From Acinetobacter haemolyticus (lineage in GTDB: Bacteria; Pseudomonadota; Gammaproteobacteria; Pseudomonadales; Moraxellaceae), in NCBI RefSeq assembly GCF_900406815.1, contig NZ_OVCN01000010.1:1-64000 (forward strand): DNA of 64,000 nucleotides, read 5' to 3'. Positions within the stretch are counted from its first letter, which is position 1. Every line of letters begins with the position of its first letter. Shown piece after piece: positions 37,495 to 46,254 of the stretch. The translations under genes and the position numbers were made by a program. A model generated the notes under the pieces. That model saw nothing but the letters and a program-made list of their open reading frames with translations. It ran no database searches and was not told where the DNA came from.

Positions 37495-38399
37495 TACGCT
37501 AAATGAGCCGTAATTTTTTGCAAGATTTGCAAGATCACATCAAACTCACTTTGTAGTGGTGTGCTTTTGCGTGTCACTAAAGCTAAAGTGCGGCTTGGAG
37601 CATCTTCGATAGATTTAATTGAAATCGTTTCATTACCATTTAGCATGCTATTTTTAATCGCAATTTCAGGTAAAAGTGTGAAACCAAGATCTGAGGATAC
37701 CATTTCGACCAATGTTGGTAATGAACTTGCTTTCAAGCGATGATCATTTTTGCGTTCACCAACAGGGCAGGCACTCAATGCATGATCACGTAAACAATGG
37801 CCTTCTTCGAGTAACATCAATCGTGACAAATCAAGATCATCTAGAGAGTTTGCATTGGCAGCATTGCTGTCATTTTTATTGTAAACCAGTGATAAATGTT
37901 CTTTTGCGATTTCAGCAACTTTTAAACCGCGTGTATCAAATGGAAGTGCAAGAACAATCATATCTAGATTGCCATGTTCCAACTTTTCTACAATCTTTTC
38001 ACTTTGTGCTTCGTGTAGGTGCAGTTGAATTTTTGGCAATTGCTGATGCACTTCATCCAAGAGTTGAGTCAAGATAAAAGGCGCAATTGTTGGGATAATA
38101 CCAAGATGTAAGTCGCCCGTTAGCGGCTCACTCATTTCTCGGCTTAAACGCATAAGGTCTTGTGCATCAGCTAATAGTACACGTGCACGAGCAACAACTT
38201 GTTCACCTAGAGGGGTTAAACGGACGTTTTGACGATCACGTTCAACTAAGACGCCACCTAACAGTCGCTCTAGCTCCATGATTCCCCCAGACAAAGTAGA
38301 CTGGGTAACAAACGAACGGCGTGCTGCTTCAGTAAAATGTAATGTTTCTGACAACGTAACTAAATATGATAGCTGTCTTAATGAGGGTAATGCAGCCAT
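37494..38399 (-). CDS. oxyR: hydrogen peroxide-sensing regulator OxyR
   Basis: LysR-type activator of peroxide defence genes. The helix-turn-helix is at about residues 21-41 (FTEAARRSFVTQSTLSGGI). The redox cysteines are C202 (EGHCLRDHAL) and C211 (SACPVG), nine residues apart as in E. coli C199 and C208. The 301-residue length fits. It is the last gene of the rubA-rubB-estB-oxyR series, an arrangement reported in Acinetobacter baylyi ADP1, and starts six bases after the hydrolase gene. Confidence 0.94.
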   Translation of the reverse strand: MAALPSLRQLSYLVTLSETLHFTEAARRSFVTQSTLSGGIMELERLLGGVLVERDRQNVRLTPLGEQVVARARVLLADAQDLMRLSREMSEPLTGDLHLGIIPTIAPFILTQLLDEVHQQLPKIQLHLHEAQSEKIVEKLEHGNLDMIVLALPFDTRGLKVAEIAKEHLSLVYNKNDSNAANANSLDDLDLSRLMLLEEGHCLRDHALSACPVGERKNDHRLKASSLPTLVEMVSSDLGFTLLPEIAIKNSMLNGNETISIKSIEDAPSRTLALVTRKSTPLQSEFDVILQILQKITAHLA

Positions 38400-38405
38400 A
38401 GTGTC

Positions 38406-39350
38406 CTAGTGTGATGATCTAAAATGATGAACAAACAAATCGCTAAGTTGCGGGATGAAATGTGCAGGAATATCATGCCCCATTCCATGAATTAATTCAA
38501 ACTTAGCACCCGTAATTGCTTTTGCAACCGCTTTACCATGACTTGGTGGCAATAAACGATCTTTTGAACCGTGTACAACCAAAGTGGGTTGAGTGGTAGT
38601 CTTGTTCAATGGTAACAAAGAACCTGTACATAATATTGCTAAAAATTGTTGAAGTACACCCGCTGGATAAAAACTACGGCGATATAATTTTCGAATGGTT
38701 TGAATTGCTTCAACTTGGTTCACATAACCAGGTGAGCCAATAATTTGAAATACTCTTAGACTATGGTTAACAATCGACTCTTCATCGCGTGCTGGAGGCT
38801 TACCCAATAAACTGAAAAGTTGTTTTGGATAAGGAAAAGGAAGGAAGGGTTGATTATTACTCGTAAATAATAATCCAACTTTTTCAACTTTTTCAGGATA
38901 CTTTGCCGCGACGATTTGAGAAATCATGCCACCCATTGATGCGCCCAGTAGATAAGTTTTTTCAATACCTAATTGGTCGATCAGCATGGCGACATCATCT
39001 GCCATATCATAAAGTGTGTAAGGTGCACCTTCATTGCCAAGTCCACACATGAAGCGTCCCATGAGCTTCATGGTATTGAGTCTTTTACCTTTGTTTCTAA
39101 TCTTGGAAGATAAGCCAATATCACGGTTATCGAAACGAATTACACGAAATCCTTGGTCGATCAGTGCCTTACAAAAGAAGTCAGGCCAAAATAACATTTG
39201 TGCGCCTAATCCCATGATGAGCAGGATTGTTGGATGCTCAGGATTTCCGCCCATCTCAACATGGAGTTCGATGCCATTACCCAAATTTACTTTGGTCTCA
39301 TGCATAAATGCAGTATAAGGCGACACATTAAAATGAAGGGCACTGTTCAT
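38406..39350 (-). CDS. estB: alpha/beta hydrolase, EstB-type esterase
   Basis: A 314-residue hydrolase. The oxyanion segment LLIMGLGAQMLFWP is near 42-55, the nucleophile elbow GASMGG near 137-142 carries the catalytic serine, the acid is in VVHGSKDRLLPP and the histidine in HGMGHDIP. No signal peptide, so probably cytosolic. Position between rubB and oxyR matches the gene called estB in A. baylyi ADP1; the name is given on that synteny. Its natural ester substrate is not known. Confidence 0.82.
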   Translation of the reverse strand: MNSALHFNVSPYTAFMHETKVNLGNGIELHVEMGGNPEHPTILLIMGLGAQMLFWPDFFCKALIDQGFRVIRFDNRDIGLSSKIRNKGKRLNTMKLMGRFMCGLGNEGAPYTLYDMADDVAMLIDQLGIEKTYLLGASMGGMISQIVAAKYPEKVEKVGLLFTSNNQPFLPFPYPKQLFSLLGKPPARDEESIVNHSLRVFQIIGSPGYVNQVEAIQTIRKLYRRSFYPAGVLQQFLAILCTGSLLPLNKTTTQPTLVVHGSKDRLLPPSHGKAVAKAITGAKFELIHGMGHDIPAHFIPQLSDLFVHHFRSSH

Positions 39351-39438
39351 GATATTCGTTCCAAATAGAATTATTTTTCTCAGAATATAAAGTTTGCTGA
39401 AACCTCATTTTTCAACAAACTTTATTATTTAATAAACC

Positions 39439-40635
39439 TTAATTTTGTGCAGGAATCAAGTCAGGCACAAGTTTGGTTAAGGTTAAACGTTGTTTACCAG
39501 CCGTTGGACCTAAAAGTACAAAGCCTCGTAAAGTACCTTCGGCATCAACCGCTTTTGCTAACATTCCATCTTCAAAGTCTTCCATATCCCAAGTTACTTC
39601 TGTATCTAATGGGGCAGGTAATACTGTGAGTGGTGCTGCAGGAGTTTTTACTGCAACAGGCATCGCTGGATAGTGTACGGCAGTGTTTTGACCACTTAAA
39701 GTTTTAGCCAATGCTCGAGCTTGTTGCATGATTGGCATTACATAAGGAAGTAAAGTTCCATTGACTTCCGCACAGTCGCCCACGGCATAGATATCAGCTT
39801 GATTGGTTTCTAATAAAGTGTTGGTAATAATGCCACGACTTGTTTGAATCCCTGCTGATTTTGCCAAAGCTGTATTCGGTTGTAAGCCAATGGCTGAGAG
39901 AACGATATCCGCAACCAAGGTCTGTCCATTTGCAAGGGTTACAGCATAATCTTCACCATCATTGATTTTGGTGATTTTTTCAACTGTTGTCGAAAGAACA
40001 AATTTAATGCCAGCTTGTTCTAAGTTGTTTTTGAATAGGTCTGCAACATGGCTAGGCAATAAACGTCCTAATGGTTGTGGAGCCAGATCGATCACCGTAA
40101 TGTCATATTCACTATGCAGTAAATCATTGGCAAACTCACAGCCAATCAAGCCCGCACCCAGAATAACAACACGTTTATCTTTGCGTTGAGCAAGGTTTTC
40201 ACGGAAGTTACGATAGTCAATCAATGAGTTGACGACATGAATATCATCACTGCCGTCACCCGAAATGGCTAAACGGATTGGATTCGCACCGACTGCAAGG
40301 ACAAGTTTTGAATAGGGTTGCGTAATTGTCTCACCATTTTTTTCTAAAATGATTTCATGTGCTTCTGCATGGATTTCTTTTACCCAAGTTTCTGCTTGAA
40401 TACGCATATTGAGTTGAGTTGCCATTTTGGCAGCGTCACCTAAAGCAATTTGCTCAGGCGCTTTATTTCCTGCGAAAGCATTGGATAATGTTGGTTTTGC
40501 ATAATTTACCGCATCATCTCCACAGATCATAACGAGTTCTTGTTCTGGGCTTAGTTTGCGAAATTCACGAGCAACGGTATAACCAGCCATACCAGATCCG
40601 ATGATGACGATAGGATGCATGAGATTCTCCAACAT
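39439..40635 (-). CDS. rubB: rubredoxin reductase
   Basis: FAD/NADH oxidoreductase that reduces rubredoxin, feeding electrons to the alkane hydroxylase AlkM in Acinetobacter. The FAD motif IIGSGMAGYTVAREF is near residues 11-25 and the NADH motif VVILGAGLIGCEFANDL near 155-171, followed by the AVGDCAEV segment that closes the FAD site. From MLENLMHP the ORF gives 398 residues; ATG at residue 6 (MHPIVIIG) would give 393, close to the described enzyme. rubA lies just upstream. Confidence 0.93.
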   Translation of the reverse strand: MLENLMHPIVIIGSGMAGYTVAREFRKLSPEQELVMICGDDAVNYAKPTLSNAFAGNKAPEQIALGDAAKMATQLNMRIQAETWVKEIHAEAHEIILEKNGETITQPYSKLVLAVGANPIRLAISGDGSDDIHVVNSLIDYRNFRENLAQRKDKRVVILGAGLIGCEFANDLLHSEYDITVIDLAPQPLGRLLPSHVADLFKNNLEQAGIKFVLSTTVEKITKINDGEDYAVTLANGQTLVADIVLSAIGLQPNTALAKSAGIQTSRGIITNTLLETNQADIYAVGDCAEVNGTLLPYVMPIMQQARALAKTLSGQNTAVHYPAMPVAVKTPAAPLTVLPAPLDTEVTWDMEDFEDGMLAKAVDAEGTLRGFVLLGPTAGKQRLTLTKLVPDLIPAQN

Positions 40636-40659
40636 TTTTTATATAAAATTAAACTATAG

Positions 40660-40691
40660 AAAAAAAGACCATGTAAGCATGGTCTTTTTGA
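40660..40691 (-). terminator. intrinsic terminator between rubA and rubB
   Basis: On the minus strand AAAAAGACCATG and CATGGTCTTTTTTT pair around a four-base loop (CTTA), with a strong T run. It lies 6 bases after rubA and about 25 before rubB, so it should stop most rubA transcripts before rubB. Confidence 0.88.
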
Positions 40692-40696
40692 CAATC

Positions 40697-40861
40697 TTAG
40701 ATTTCAATCATTTCAAAATCGGCTTTTGAAACACCGCAATCTGGGCAAGTCCAATCATCAGGAATATCTTCCCATTTAGTACCTGCTGCAATGCCGTCTT
40801 GTGGCCAACCTTCTGCTTCGTCGTAAATCCAACCACAAACGATACATTGATATTTTTTCAT
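40697..40861 (-). CDS. rubA: rubredoxin
   Basis: A 54-residue iron protein with the two metal-binding pairs CIVCGW (residues 6-11) and CPDCGVS (39-45), and the conserved WEDIPDDW segment. It shuttles electrons from RubB to the alkane monooxygenase. The ATG at 40861 follows GGAGAG and gives the usual MKKYQC start; an upstream in-frame codon would add ten residues that do not belong to the fold. Confidence 0.95.
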   Translation of the reverse strand: MKKYQCIVCGWIYDEAEGWPQDGIAAGTKWEDIPDDWTCPDCGVSKADFEMIEI

Positions 40862-41213
40862 GTGACTCTCCAAACTGATAGGTATGCTCAAATTGCCTTT
40901 CAGTAAAACTATTCCATAATGTCGCTACGATCGCTGCAATATAGTACTAACTTGTGTTGATCGGGAGTTAGATTTTTACGCAGAACGACATTTAAGTAAA
41001 GTAAATGCAAGAGTTTAATCATTTATAAGAAAAGTAATATGGCAATTCAAGCCGAAAGTCTTGTTATTTGAGCAATTGCTCTAAATTTATTTTGTTCGTT
41101 ACTGATAAATGTAATTAAAAATATCGAAACGTATAAAATTGGTGTGAATAAAAAATAAACATTTGAACGAGCAGTATCATAATCGAAGTGCAAATCATTG
41201 GAGAATTATAAAT
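40862..41213. promoter_or_regulatory. divergent promoter region rubA / SRPBCC gene
   Basis: A 352-base AT-rich gap between divergent genes. It holds the 12-base perfect palindrome GAGCAATTGCTC at 41070-41081, a possible operator, and no coding frame of note. A GGAG before the ATG at 41214 is the ribosome-binding site of the right-hand gene. The rubA promoter is expected near the left end but no strong pair was found. Confidence 0.45.
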
Positions 41214-41651
41214 ATGGAAACCTTGGTATACAGTATAAAAATTCATGCCCCTCAGCAAAAGGTGTGGGACGTACTTTGGACTCTTGAGAGCTACCAAGCT
41301 TGGACAAAATTCTTTTCACCCAGCTCAACGATGCAAAGTGATTGGAAAGTCGATGGAAAAACCTATTTTCTGGATGGGGAAGGCAATGGGATGGTGTCAA
41401 CAATTAAAAGTATAGAAGAACCCAAACACTTAATCTTCAAACATCTCGGTATGATTCAAAATGGTCAAGAAGATTTAGAAAGCGATGAAGTAAAGTCTTG
41501 GGCAGGCACTTTGGAAAAGTACTTTTTACTGGAATCGGACGGTAATACTGAACTACATGTTGAAGTAGATGTGCAGCCTGAATACATTGAAATGATGGAT
41601 AAAGGGTTTAAGCAAGGTTTGGAAGCGATTAAACAAATGGCAGAAAGTTAA
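41214..41651 (+). CDS. SRPBCC (START-like) domain protein
   Basis: A 145-residue protein of the SRPBCC superfamily (polyketide cyclase/AHSA1-type fold). The start METLVYSIKIHAPQQKVWDVLW is the typical first strand and helix of the domain, followed by the EYIEMMDKGFKQGLEAIKQMAES long C-terminal helix. Such proteins bind hydrophobic ligands in a helix-grip cavity; ligand unknown. ATG at 41214 is preceded by GGAG and matches the domain start, so it is preferred over the ATG at 41163. Confidence 0.78.
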   Translation: METLVYSIKIHAPQQKVWDVLWTLESYQAWTKFFSPSSTMQSDWKVDGKTYFLDGEGNGMVSTIKSIEEPKHLIFKHLGMIQNGQEDLESDEVKSWAGTLEKYFLLESDGNTELHVEVDVQPEYIEMMDKGFKQGLEAIKQMAES

Positions 41652-41811
41652 GTAAAATAAATGCATAGATCGGGGTGAAAATCTGAGTGAGAAAAGCAAG
41701 GAAAACTGATAAATATCTGCTTTTTTCATGAATGTCAGATCGAAAAGATACGAAAATGTTTTGCGATCTGCTATTCTATGTGCCTTTATTTTTACTTAAA
41801 CCGAGGCAGAG

Positions 41812-43338
41812 ATGACGCAACAAAACGCTCAATCGACTTCTGAACAGACACTTTCCGAAAACGATTTAATCGCACAGCGTCATGCCAAATTAAAGCAAAT
41901 CCAAGAAACCGCTAAACAAACTGGCAAGAGCCCTTGGCCAAATACCTTTAAACGTGAACACTATACCGCAGATTTACAAGAACAATTCAAAGATCAAGAT
42001 AAAGCACAAATCGAAGGTGCTGAAAAAGTTTATGTAAAAGTTGCGGGTCGTGTCATGCTCAACCGTGGATCATTTATTGTGATTCAGGACATGACAGGTC
42101 GTATTCAACTTTATGTGGACCGTAAAGGTTTGCCGGCAGATGTTTTAGAAACAATTAAAAGTTTAGACCTTGGTGATATTATTGCCGCTGAAGGTTATAT
42201 TGGTCGTTCTGGCAAAGGTGACTTATATGTCCACCTTGAAGCGTTTGAGTTATTGACTAAGTCGCTTCGTCCACTTCCAGATAAGTTTCATGGTTTAACA
42301 GATACAGAAGCTAAGTATCGTAAACGCTATCTAGATTTGATTGTAAATGAAGAAACACGTAAGACTTTTGAGATTCGCGCCAAAGTAGTCGCAGGTATTC
42401 GTGCATTCTTAACAAATGAACGTTTCATGGAAGTAGAAACACCGATGATGCATGTCATTCCAGGTGGTGCTTCTGCAAAACCATTTGTGACCCATCATAA
42501 TGCGTTAGATATGGAACTCTATTTGCGTATTGCGCCTGAGTTGTACTTAAAACGCTTGGTCGTGGGTGGCTTTGAGCGTGTCTTTGAAATTAACCGTAAC
42601 TTCCGTAATGAAGGGGTTTCAACACGTCATAACCCTGAATTTACCATGATTGAGTTTTATCAAGCTTATGCAGATTATAAAGACTTGATGGAACTTACTG
42701 AAAACATGCTTGAGAAATTGGCAATTGATATTTTAGGTACAACTGATGTGCCTTATGGCGAAGAAGTTTATAGCTTCAAAGGTCCATTCAAGAAAATTTC
42801 AATGTTTGATGCGATTCTTGAGCATAACCCTGATTTCACGCCTGAAAATGTCAATGATCGTGAATTCTTGGCGAAATTTACTCAAGACGTATTAAAAGAA
42901 AAAGTTAAGCCAGGTTTTGGTTTAGGTAAGTTGCAGACGATCGTATTTGAAGAAACGGTTGAAACAAAACTTCGTCAACCGACATTCATTACAGAATATC
43001 CTGCGGAAACTTCACCACTTGCACGTCGTAATGATGATAATCCACATATTACAGATCGTTTTGAATTCTTCATTGGCGGTCGTGAGTTAGCGAATGGCTT
43101 CTCAGAGTTAAACGATCCAATTGATCAAGCAGAACGTTTCCAAGCTCAAGTTGCGGAAAAAGATGCGGGTGATGATGAAGCAATGCATTACGATGCGGAC
43201 TTTATTGAAGCGCTTGAATACGGTTTACCTCCAACAGCGGGTGAAGGAATTGGTATTGATCGTTTGGTAATGTTATTCGCTAATGCCCCAAGTATCCGTG
43301 ATGTGTTGTTGTTCCCACATATGCGCCGTAAAGACTAA
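41812..43338 (+). CDS. lysS: lysyl-tRNA synthetase, class II
   Basis: Charges tRNA-Lys. An amino-terminal OB fold (about 70-165, [30 protein letters not shown]) precedes the class II catalytic core with motif 1 ([16 protein letters not shown]), motif 2 ([30 protein letters not shown]) and motif 3 ([27 protein letters not shown]). 508 residues, normal. The amino-terminal 45 residues are polar and variable. Followed by an intrinsic terminator. Confidence 0.97.
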   Translation: MTQQNAQSTSEQTLSENDLIAQRHAKLKQIQETAKQTGKSPWPNTFKREHYTADLQEQFKDQDKAQIEGAEKVYVKVAGRVMLNRGSFIVIQDMTGRIQLYVDRKGLPADVLETIKSLDLGDIIAAEGYIGRSGKGDLYVHLEAFELLTKSLRPLPDKFHGLTDTEAKYRKRYLDLIVNEETRKTFEIRAKVVAGIRAFLTNERFMEVETPMMHVIPGGASAKPFVTHHNALDMELYLRIAPELYLKRLVVGGFERVFEINRNFRNEGVSTRHNPEFTMIEFYQAYADYKDLMELTENMLEKLAIDILGTTDVPYGEEVYSFKGPFKKISMFDAILEHNPDFTPENVNDREFLAKFTQDVLKEKVKPGFGLGKLQTIVFEETVETKLRQPTFITEYPAETSPLARRNDDNPHITDRFEFFIGGRELANGFSELNDPIDQAERFQAQVAEKDAGDDEAMHYDADFIEALEYGLPPTAGEGIGIDRLVMLFANAPSIRDVLLFPHMRRKD

Positions 43339-43360
43339 TTGTCGAGTTATACGGAACATC

Positions 43361-43390
43361 AAAGACCACTTTTATAAGTGGTCTTTTTTT
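43361..43390 (+). terminator. intrinsic terminator after lysS
   Basis: AAAGACCACTT and AAGTGGTCTTT pair around a short TTAT loop, followed by TTTT. Confidence 0.9.
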
Positions 43391-43491
43391 GCATTCTACG
43401 TTAAGAAATGTAATTGTTCGGTTTGGTGATTGAAAACAATGTATAAAAAAACGATGATGTGTTCATAAATAAATTTGAGAACAGTCTGGAT

Positions 43492-44943
43492 ATGTTTTTA
43501 AAAAAATCGCTTTATGTCGCATTATTTGCGTCTCTCTCTTCCGCTGTATTTGCGCAAGGTATTGTGTTAAATGATGAAAACTTACGCACCGACCTAAATT
43601 GGTTAAATCAACAAGGCGTTATTCAAATCAGTACCTCAACATGGCCTCTAAGTGGAGATGAGATCAAACGTGCTTTATCTCAGGCTCAGGTAACCAATAA
43701 AGCACAACAGAAAGTTATCGACTCTGTTATGCATGCGATTGCTGCGGACAATGCAACAGCAAAAGTAGGATTACATGCAGGTACTGATCTTAAAACTGTG
43801 CCTCAGGCTTTTGGTGATAGTCAAAAATCTCAATACCAAGCCGCTTTAGAGTTTAATGCAGGTAGTGAAAATTGGGATGCAAAAATCCGGGTGAATGGTG
43901 AAAAAGATCCTTTGATTGACAGTGGGAATGATGTCAACGTTGAAGGTTCATATATTGCAGGAAAACTTTGGAATCAGTGGGTGATTGCTGGACAAATCCC
44001 AACCTATTGGGGACCAGGACATGATGGTAGTTTGATTCGCGGTGATGCCAGCCGTCCAGTTTATGGGGTCACAGTTCAACGAGCAGTACAAAATGCATTT
44101 GAAACAAAATGGTTGTCTTGGATTGGCCCGTGGCAATATCAAGCCTTTGCAGGACAATTAGATGACTATGAAGCAATTCCAGATACAAAGTTAATTGGTC
44201 TTCGATTCACAGCACGTCCGTTCCAAGCTCTGGAAATTGGTGCTTCACGTGCTATCCAGTGGGGTGGAGATGGACGCCCTGAGAGTTTCAGTTCATTGTG
44301 GGACGCAATGTTAGGAACGAGAGATAATGGTGGTCGAGGTAAACCAGATCCTGCCAACCAGATTGCAGGCTTTGATGCTCGCTTGTTCTTGCAACCATTA
44401 TGGGATGTGCCAATTAGCGTATACACCCAATTCGTTGGTGAAGATGAAGCGGGTGGTTTACCTGCAAAATATCTGTATCTAGGTGGTGCTGATTTCTCAT
44501 CAAGTTATAAAAATATGCCTTACCAATTATATGCAGAATGGGCAGATACACGAACCAATGGCGAAGCAAAGGGTATTTCATATAGCCATACAACTTATAA
44601 AGATGGCTATTATCAACATGGTTTCCCATTAGGACATGCTATGGGCGGAGATGGACAAATGTATTCCGTTGGGGGAGATATTCGCTTTGATACCATGAAT
44701 CGCTTAAGTGGGCGAGTTATGTATGCAAACGTTAGCCAAACACAACGCGTAGAGTTAAATAATGCCGCATTCCCTAAATCAGATAAGATTAAAGGTTTAG
44801 ATATCACTTGGACACATTATGTCAAACCAACCATCCCATTAAAAGTGAATGGCTGGGTGAGTGATTCTGATGTACATGGTAATGATGGTGGTGTTTCTGT
44901 TGGTGTAGAGATTCCATTAGAAAAAAATATGTTCCGTTTCTAA
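43492..44943 (+). CDS. capsule assembly Wzi family outer-membrane protein
   Basis: A 483-residue protein with a clear signal peptide (about 1-22, cleavage in VFAQG) and a beta-barrel-like body ending in the aromatic MFRF, a typical outer-membrane insertion signal. The IPTYWGPGHDGSLIRG segment near 176-191 and the periodic amphipathic strands match the Wzi family, which helps hold capsular polysaccharide at the cell surface. It is not inside a capsule cluster here, so its ligand may differ. ATG at 43492 gives the proper signal peptide; ATG 43459 would put eleven polar residues before it. Confidence 0.85.
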   Translation: MFLKKSLYVALFASLSSAVFAQGIVLNDENLRTDLNWLNQQGVIQISTSTWPLSGDEIKRALSQAQVTNKAQQKVIDSVMHAIAADNATAKVGLHAGTDLKTVPQAFGDSQKSQYQAALEFNAGSENWDAKIRVNGEKDPLIDSGNDVNVEGSYIAGKLWNQWVIAGQIPTYWGPGHDGSLIRGDASRPVYGVTVQRAVQNAFETKWLSWIGPWQYQAFAGQLDDYEAIPDTKLIGLRFTARPFQALEIGASRAIQWGGDGRPESFSSLWDAMLGTRDNGGRGKPDPANQIAGFDARLFLQPLWDVPISVYTQFVGEDEAGGLPAKYLYLGGADFSSSYKNMPYQLYAEWADTRTNGEAKGISYSHTTYKDGYYQHGFPLGHAMGGDGQMYSVGGDIRFDTMNRLSGRVMYANVSQTQRVELNNAAFPKSDKIKGLDITWTHYVKPTIPLKVNGWVSDSDVHGNDGGVSVGVEIPLEKNMFRF

Positions 44944-44956
44944 ACCTATTTTATTG

Positions 44957-44990
44957 CTAAAAGAAGTCTTTATAGGCTTCTTTTTTTATG
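44957..44990 (+). terminator. intrinsic terminator after the Wzi-like gene
   Basis: AGAAGTC and GGCTTCT pair (one G-T pair) around TTTATA, preceded by A and followed by a run of seven T. Confidence 0.8.
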
Positions 44991-45176
44991 GGTAAATCAT
45001 GTGAATTAAAGAATATTTTGGAAATTTTATTATTCATTACATATCACAATTTTGCATATTTATATGAAAAAACAAGCTAAAGAACTCATTCTAAATTATT
45101 ATAATGAATAAACTTTGCTAGCTGATGAAAAAGTCTGTTAGTAAGCATATTGATATCATGAAAAATTGGAGTTGTT

Positions 45177-45275
45177 ATGGCACTCGTTCCTCCACACGGT
45201 CTTCCAAGTGGTGGTGTAAAACCACTTATAGATTTTATGGGTAACATGGATAAGGAGGTAAGTGTACATGACTGA
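45177..45275 (+). CDS. 32-residue leader-like peptide overlapping cysD
   Basis: A short ORF from ATG 45177 to TGA 45273-45275, with GGAG six bases ahead as ribosome-binding site. The product begins [18 protein letters not shown]. Its last codons contain the cysD Shine-Dalgarno (AAGGAGG) and its stop lies eight bases inside cysD, so translation of the two must interact. The PHG-x-KPL pattern resembles the amino end of the unrelated Sat-type ATP sulfurylase, which is notable next to the CysDN-type enzyme. Whether it is a functional peptide, a regulatory leader or a remnant is open. Confidence 0.5.
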   Translation: MALVPPHGLPSGGVKPLIDFMGNMDKEVSVHD

Positions 45276-46176
45276 GAATAGATTAACGCACCTCAAGCAA
45301 CTTGAGGCTGAAAGTATTCATATCATTCGTGAAGTTGCGGCTGAATTTGAAAATCCTGTAATGCTTTACTCGATTGGTAAAGACTCAGCAGTGATGTTAC
45401 ATCTTGCACTTAAAGCCTTTTATCCTGCGAAACTTCCATTCCCTCTATTGCATGTAGATACGGGTTGGAAATTTAAGGATATGATTGCATTTCGCGATAA
45501 TATGGCGAAAACACATGGCTTTGATCTGATCGTTCATCAAAATGTTGAAGGACGTGAGGCAGGTATCAATCCATTTGATCATGGTAGCTCTAAATATACA
45601 GACATCATGAAAACGCAAGGTTTAAAACAAGCGTTAGATAAATATCAATTTGACGCTGCTTTTGGTGGTGCACGTCGTGATGAAGAAAAATCACGTGCGA
45701 AAGAGCGTGTTTATTCATTCCGTGATACGAAGCATCGTTGGGATCCGAAAAACCAACGTCCAGAACTTTGGAATCTTTACAATGGTAAAGTAAACAAAGG
45801 CGAAAGCATTCGTGTATTCCCATTATCTAACTGGACTGAGTTAGACATTTGGCAATATATCTATCTAGAAAATATTCAAATCGTTCCTCTTTATTTCTCT
45901 GCTGTACGTCCAGTGGTAGAGCGCAGTGGTACGCTTATCATGGTGGATGATGAGCGTATGCGTTTAAAAGAAGGTGAAGTTCCACAAATGAAATCGGTAC
46001 GTTTCCGTACACTAGGCTGTTATCCATTAACGGGTGCAGTTGAATCGGAAGCGGATACATTACCTGAAATTATCCAAGAGATGCTTTTGGCCACCAGTTC
46101 AGAGCGTCAAGGTCGTATGATTGACCATGATGAAGCTGGCTCGATGGAAAAGAAAAAGCAGGAAGGTTATTTCTAA
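45268..46176 (+). CDS. cysD: sulfate adenylyltransferase subunit 2
   Basis: Catalytic subunit of ATP sulfurylase: makes adenosine 5'-phosphosulfate from ATP and sulfate in assimilation. The PP-loop SIGKDS is at residues 35-40, and the [20 protein letters not shown] and [13 protein letters not shown] segments are diagnostic. 302 residues from the ATG at 45268, which lies nine bases after AAGGAGG; the GTG at 45262 is too close to that site. Followed by cysN after 78 bases that contain a hairpin. Confidence 0.95.
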   Translation: MTENRLTHLKQLEAESIHIIREVAAEFENPVMLYSIGKDSAVMLHLALKAFYPAKLPFPLLHVDTGWKFKDMIAFRDNMAKTHGFDLIVHQNVEGREAGINPFDHGSSKYTDIMKTQGLKQALDKYQFDAAFGGARRDEEKSRAKERVYSFRDTKHRWDPKNQRPELWNLYNGKVNKGESIRVFPLSNWTELDIWQYIYLENIQIVPLYFSAVRPVVERSGTLIMVDDERMRLKEGEVPQMKSVRFRTLGCYPLTGAVESEADTLPEIIQEMLLATSSERQGRMIDHDEAGSMEKKKQEGYF

Positions 46177-46180
46177 TAAA

Positions 46181-46219
46181 TCTCCTCCAGCCCCTCTTTA
46201 AAAAAGAGGGGGAGTTTAG
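46181..46219 (+). repeat. palindromic intergenic element between cysD and cysN
   Basis: CTCCTCCAGCCCCTCTTT is followed by its near-complement AAAGAGGGGGAG with an A-rich loop, giving a stem of about nine GC-rich pairs. It has no T run after it. Its composition stands out from the AT-rich surroundings and resembles short dispersed palindromes common between Acinetobacter genes. Confidence 0.6.
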
Positions 46220-46254
46220 GAAATTCGATTTCAAATTTTGTGGAGTTTTGAGCA

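Noticed and set aside
44613..44807. Minus-strand ORFs inside the Wzi-like gene
   Set aside because: Several overlapping antisense frames are open, but none has start signals or protein-like composition.
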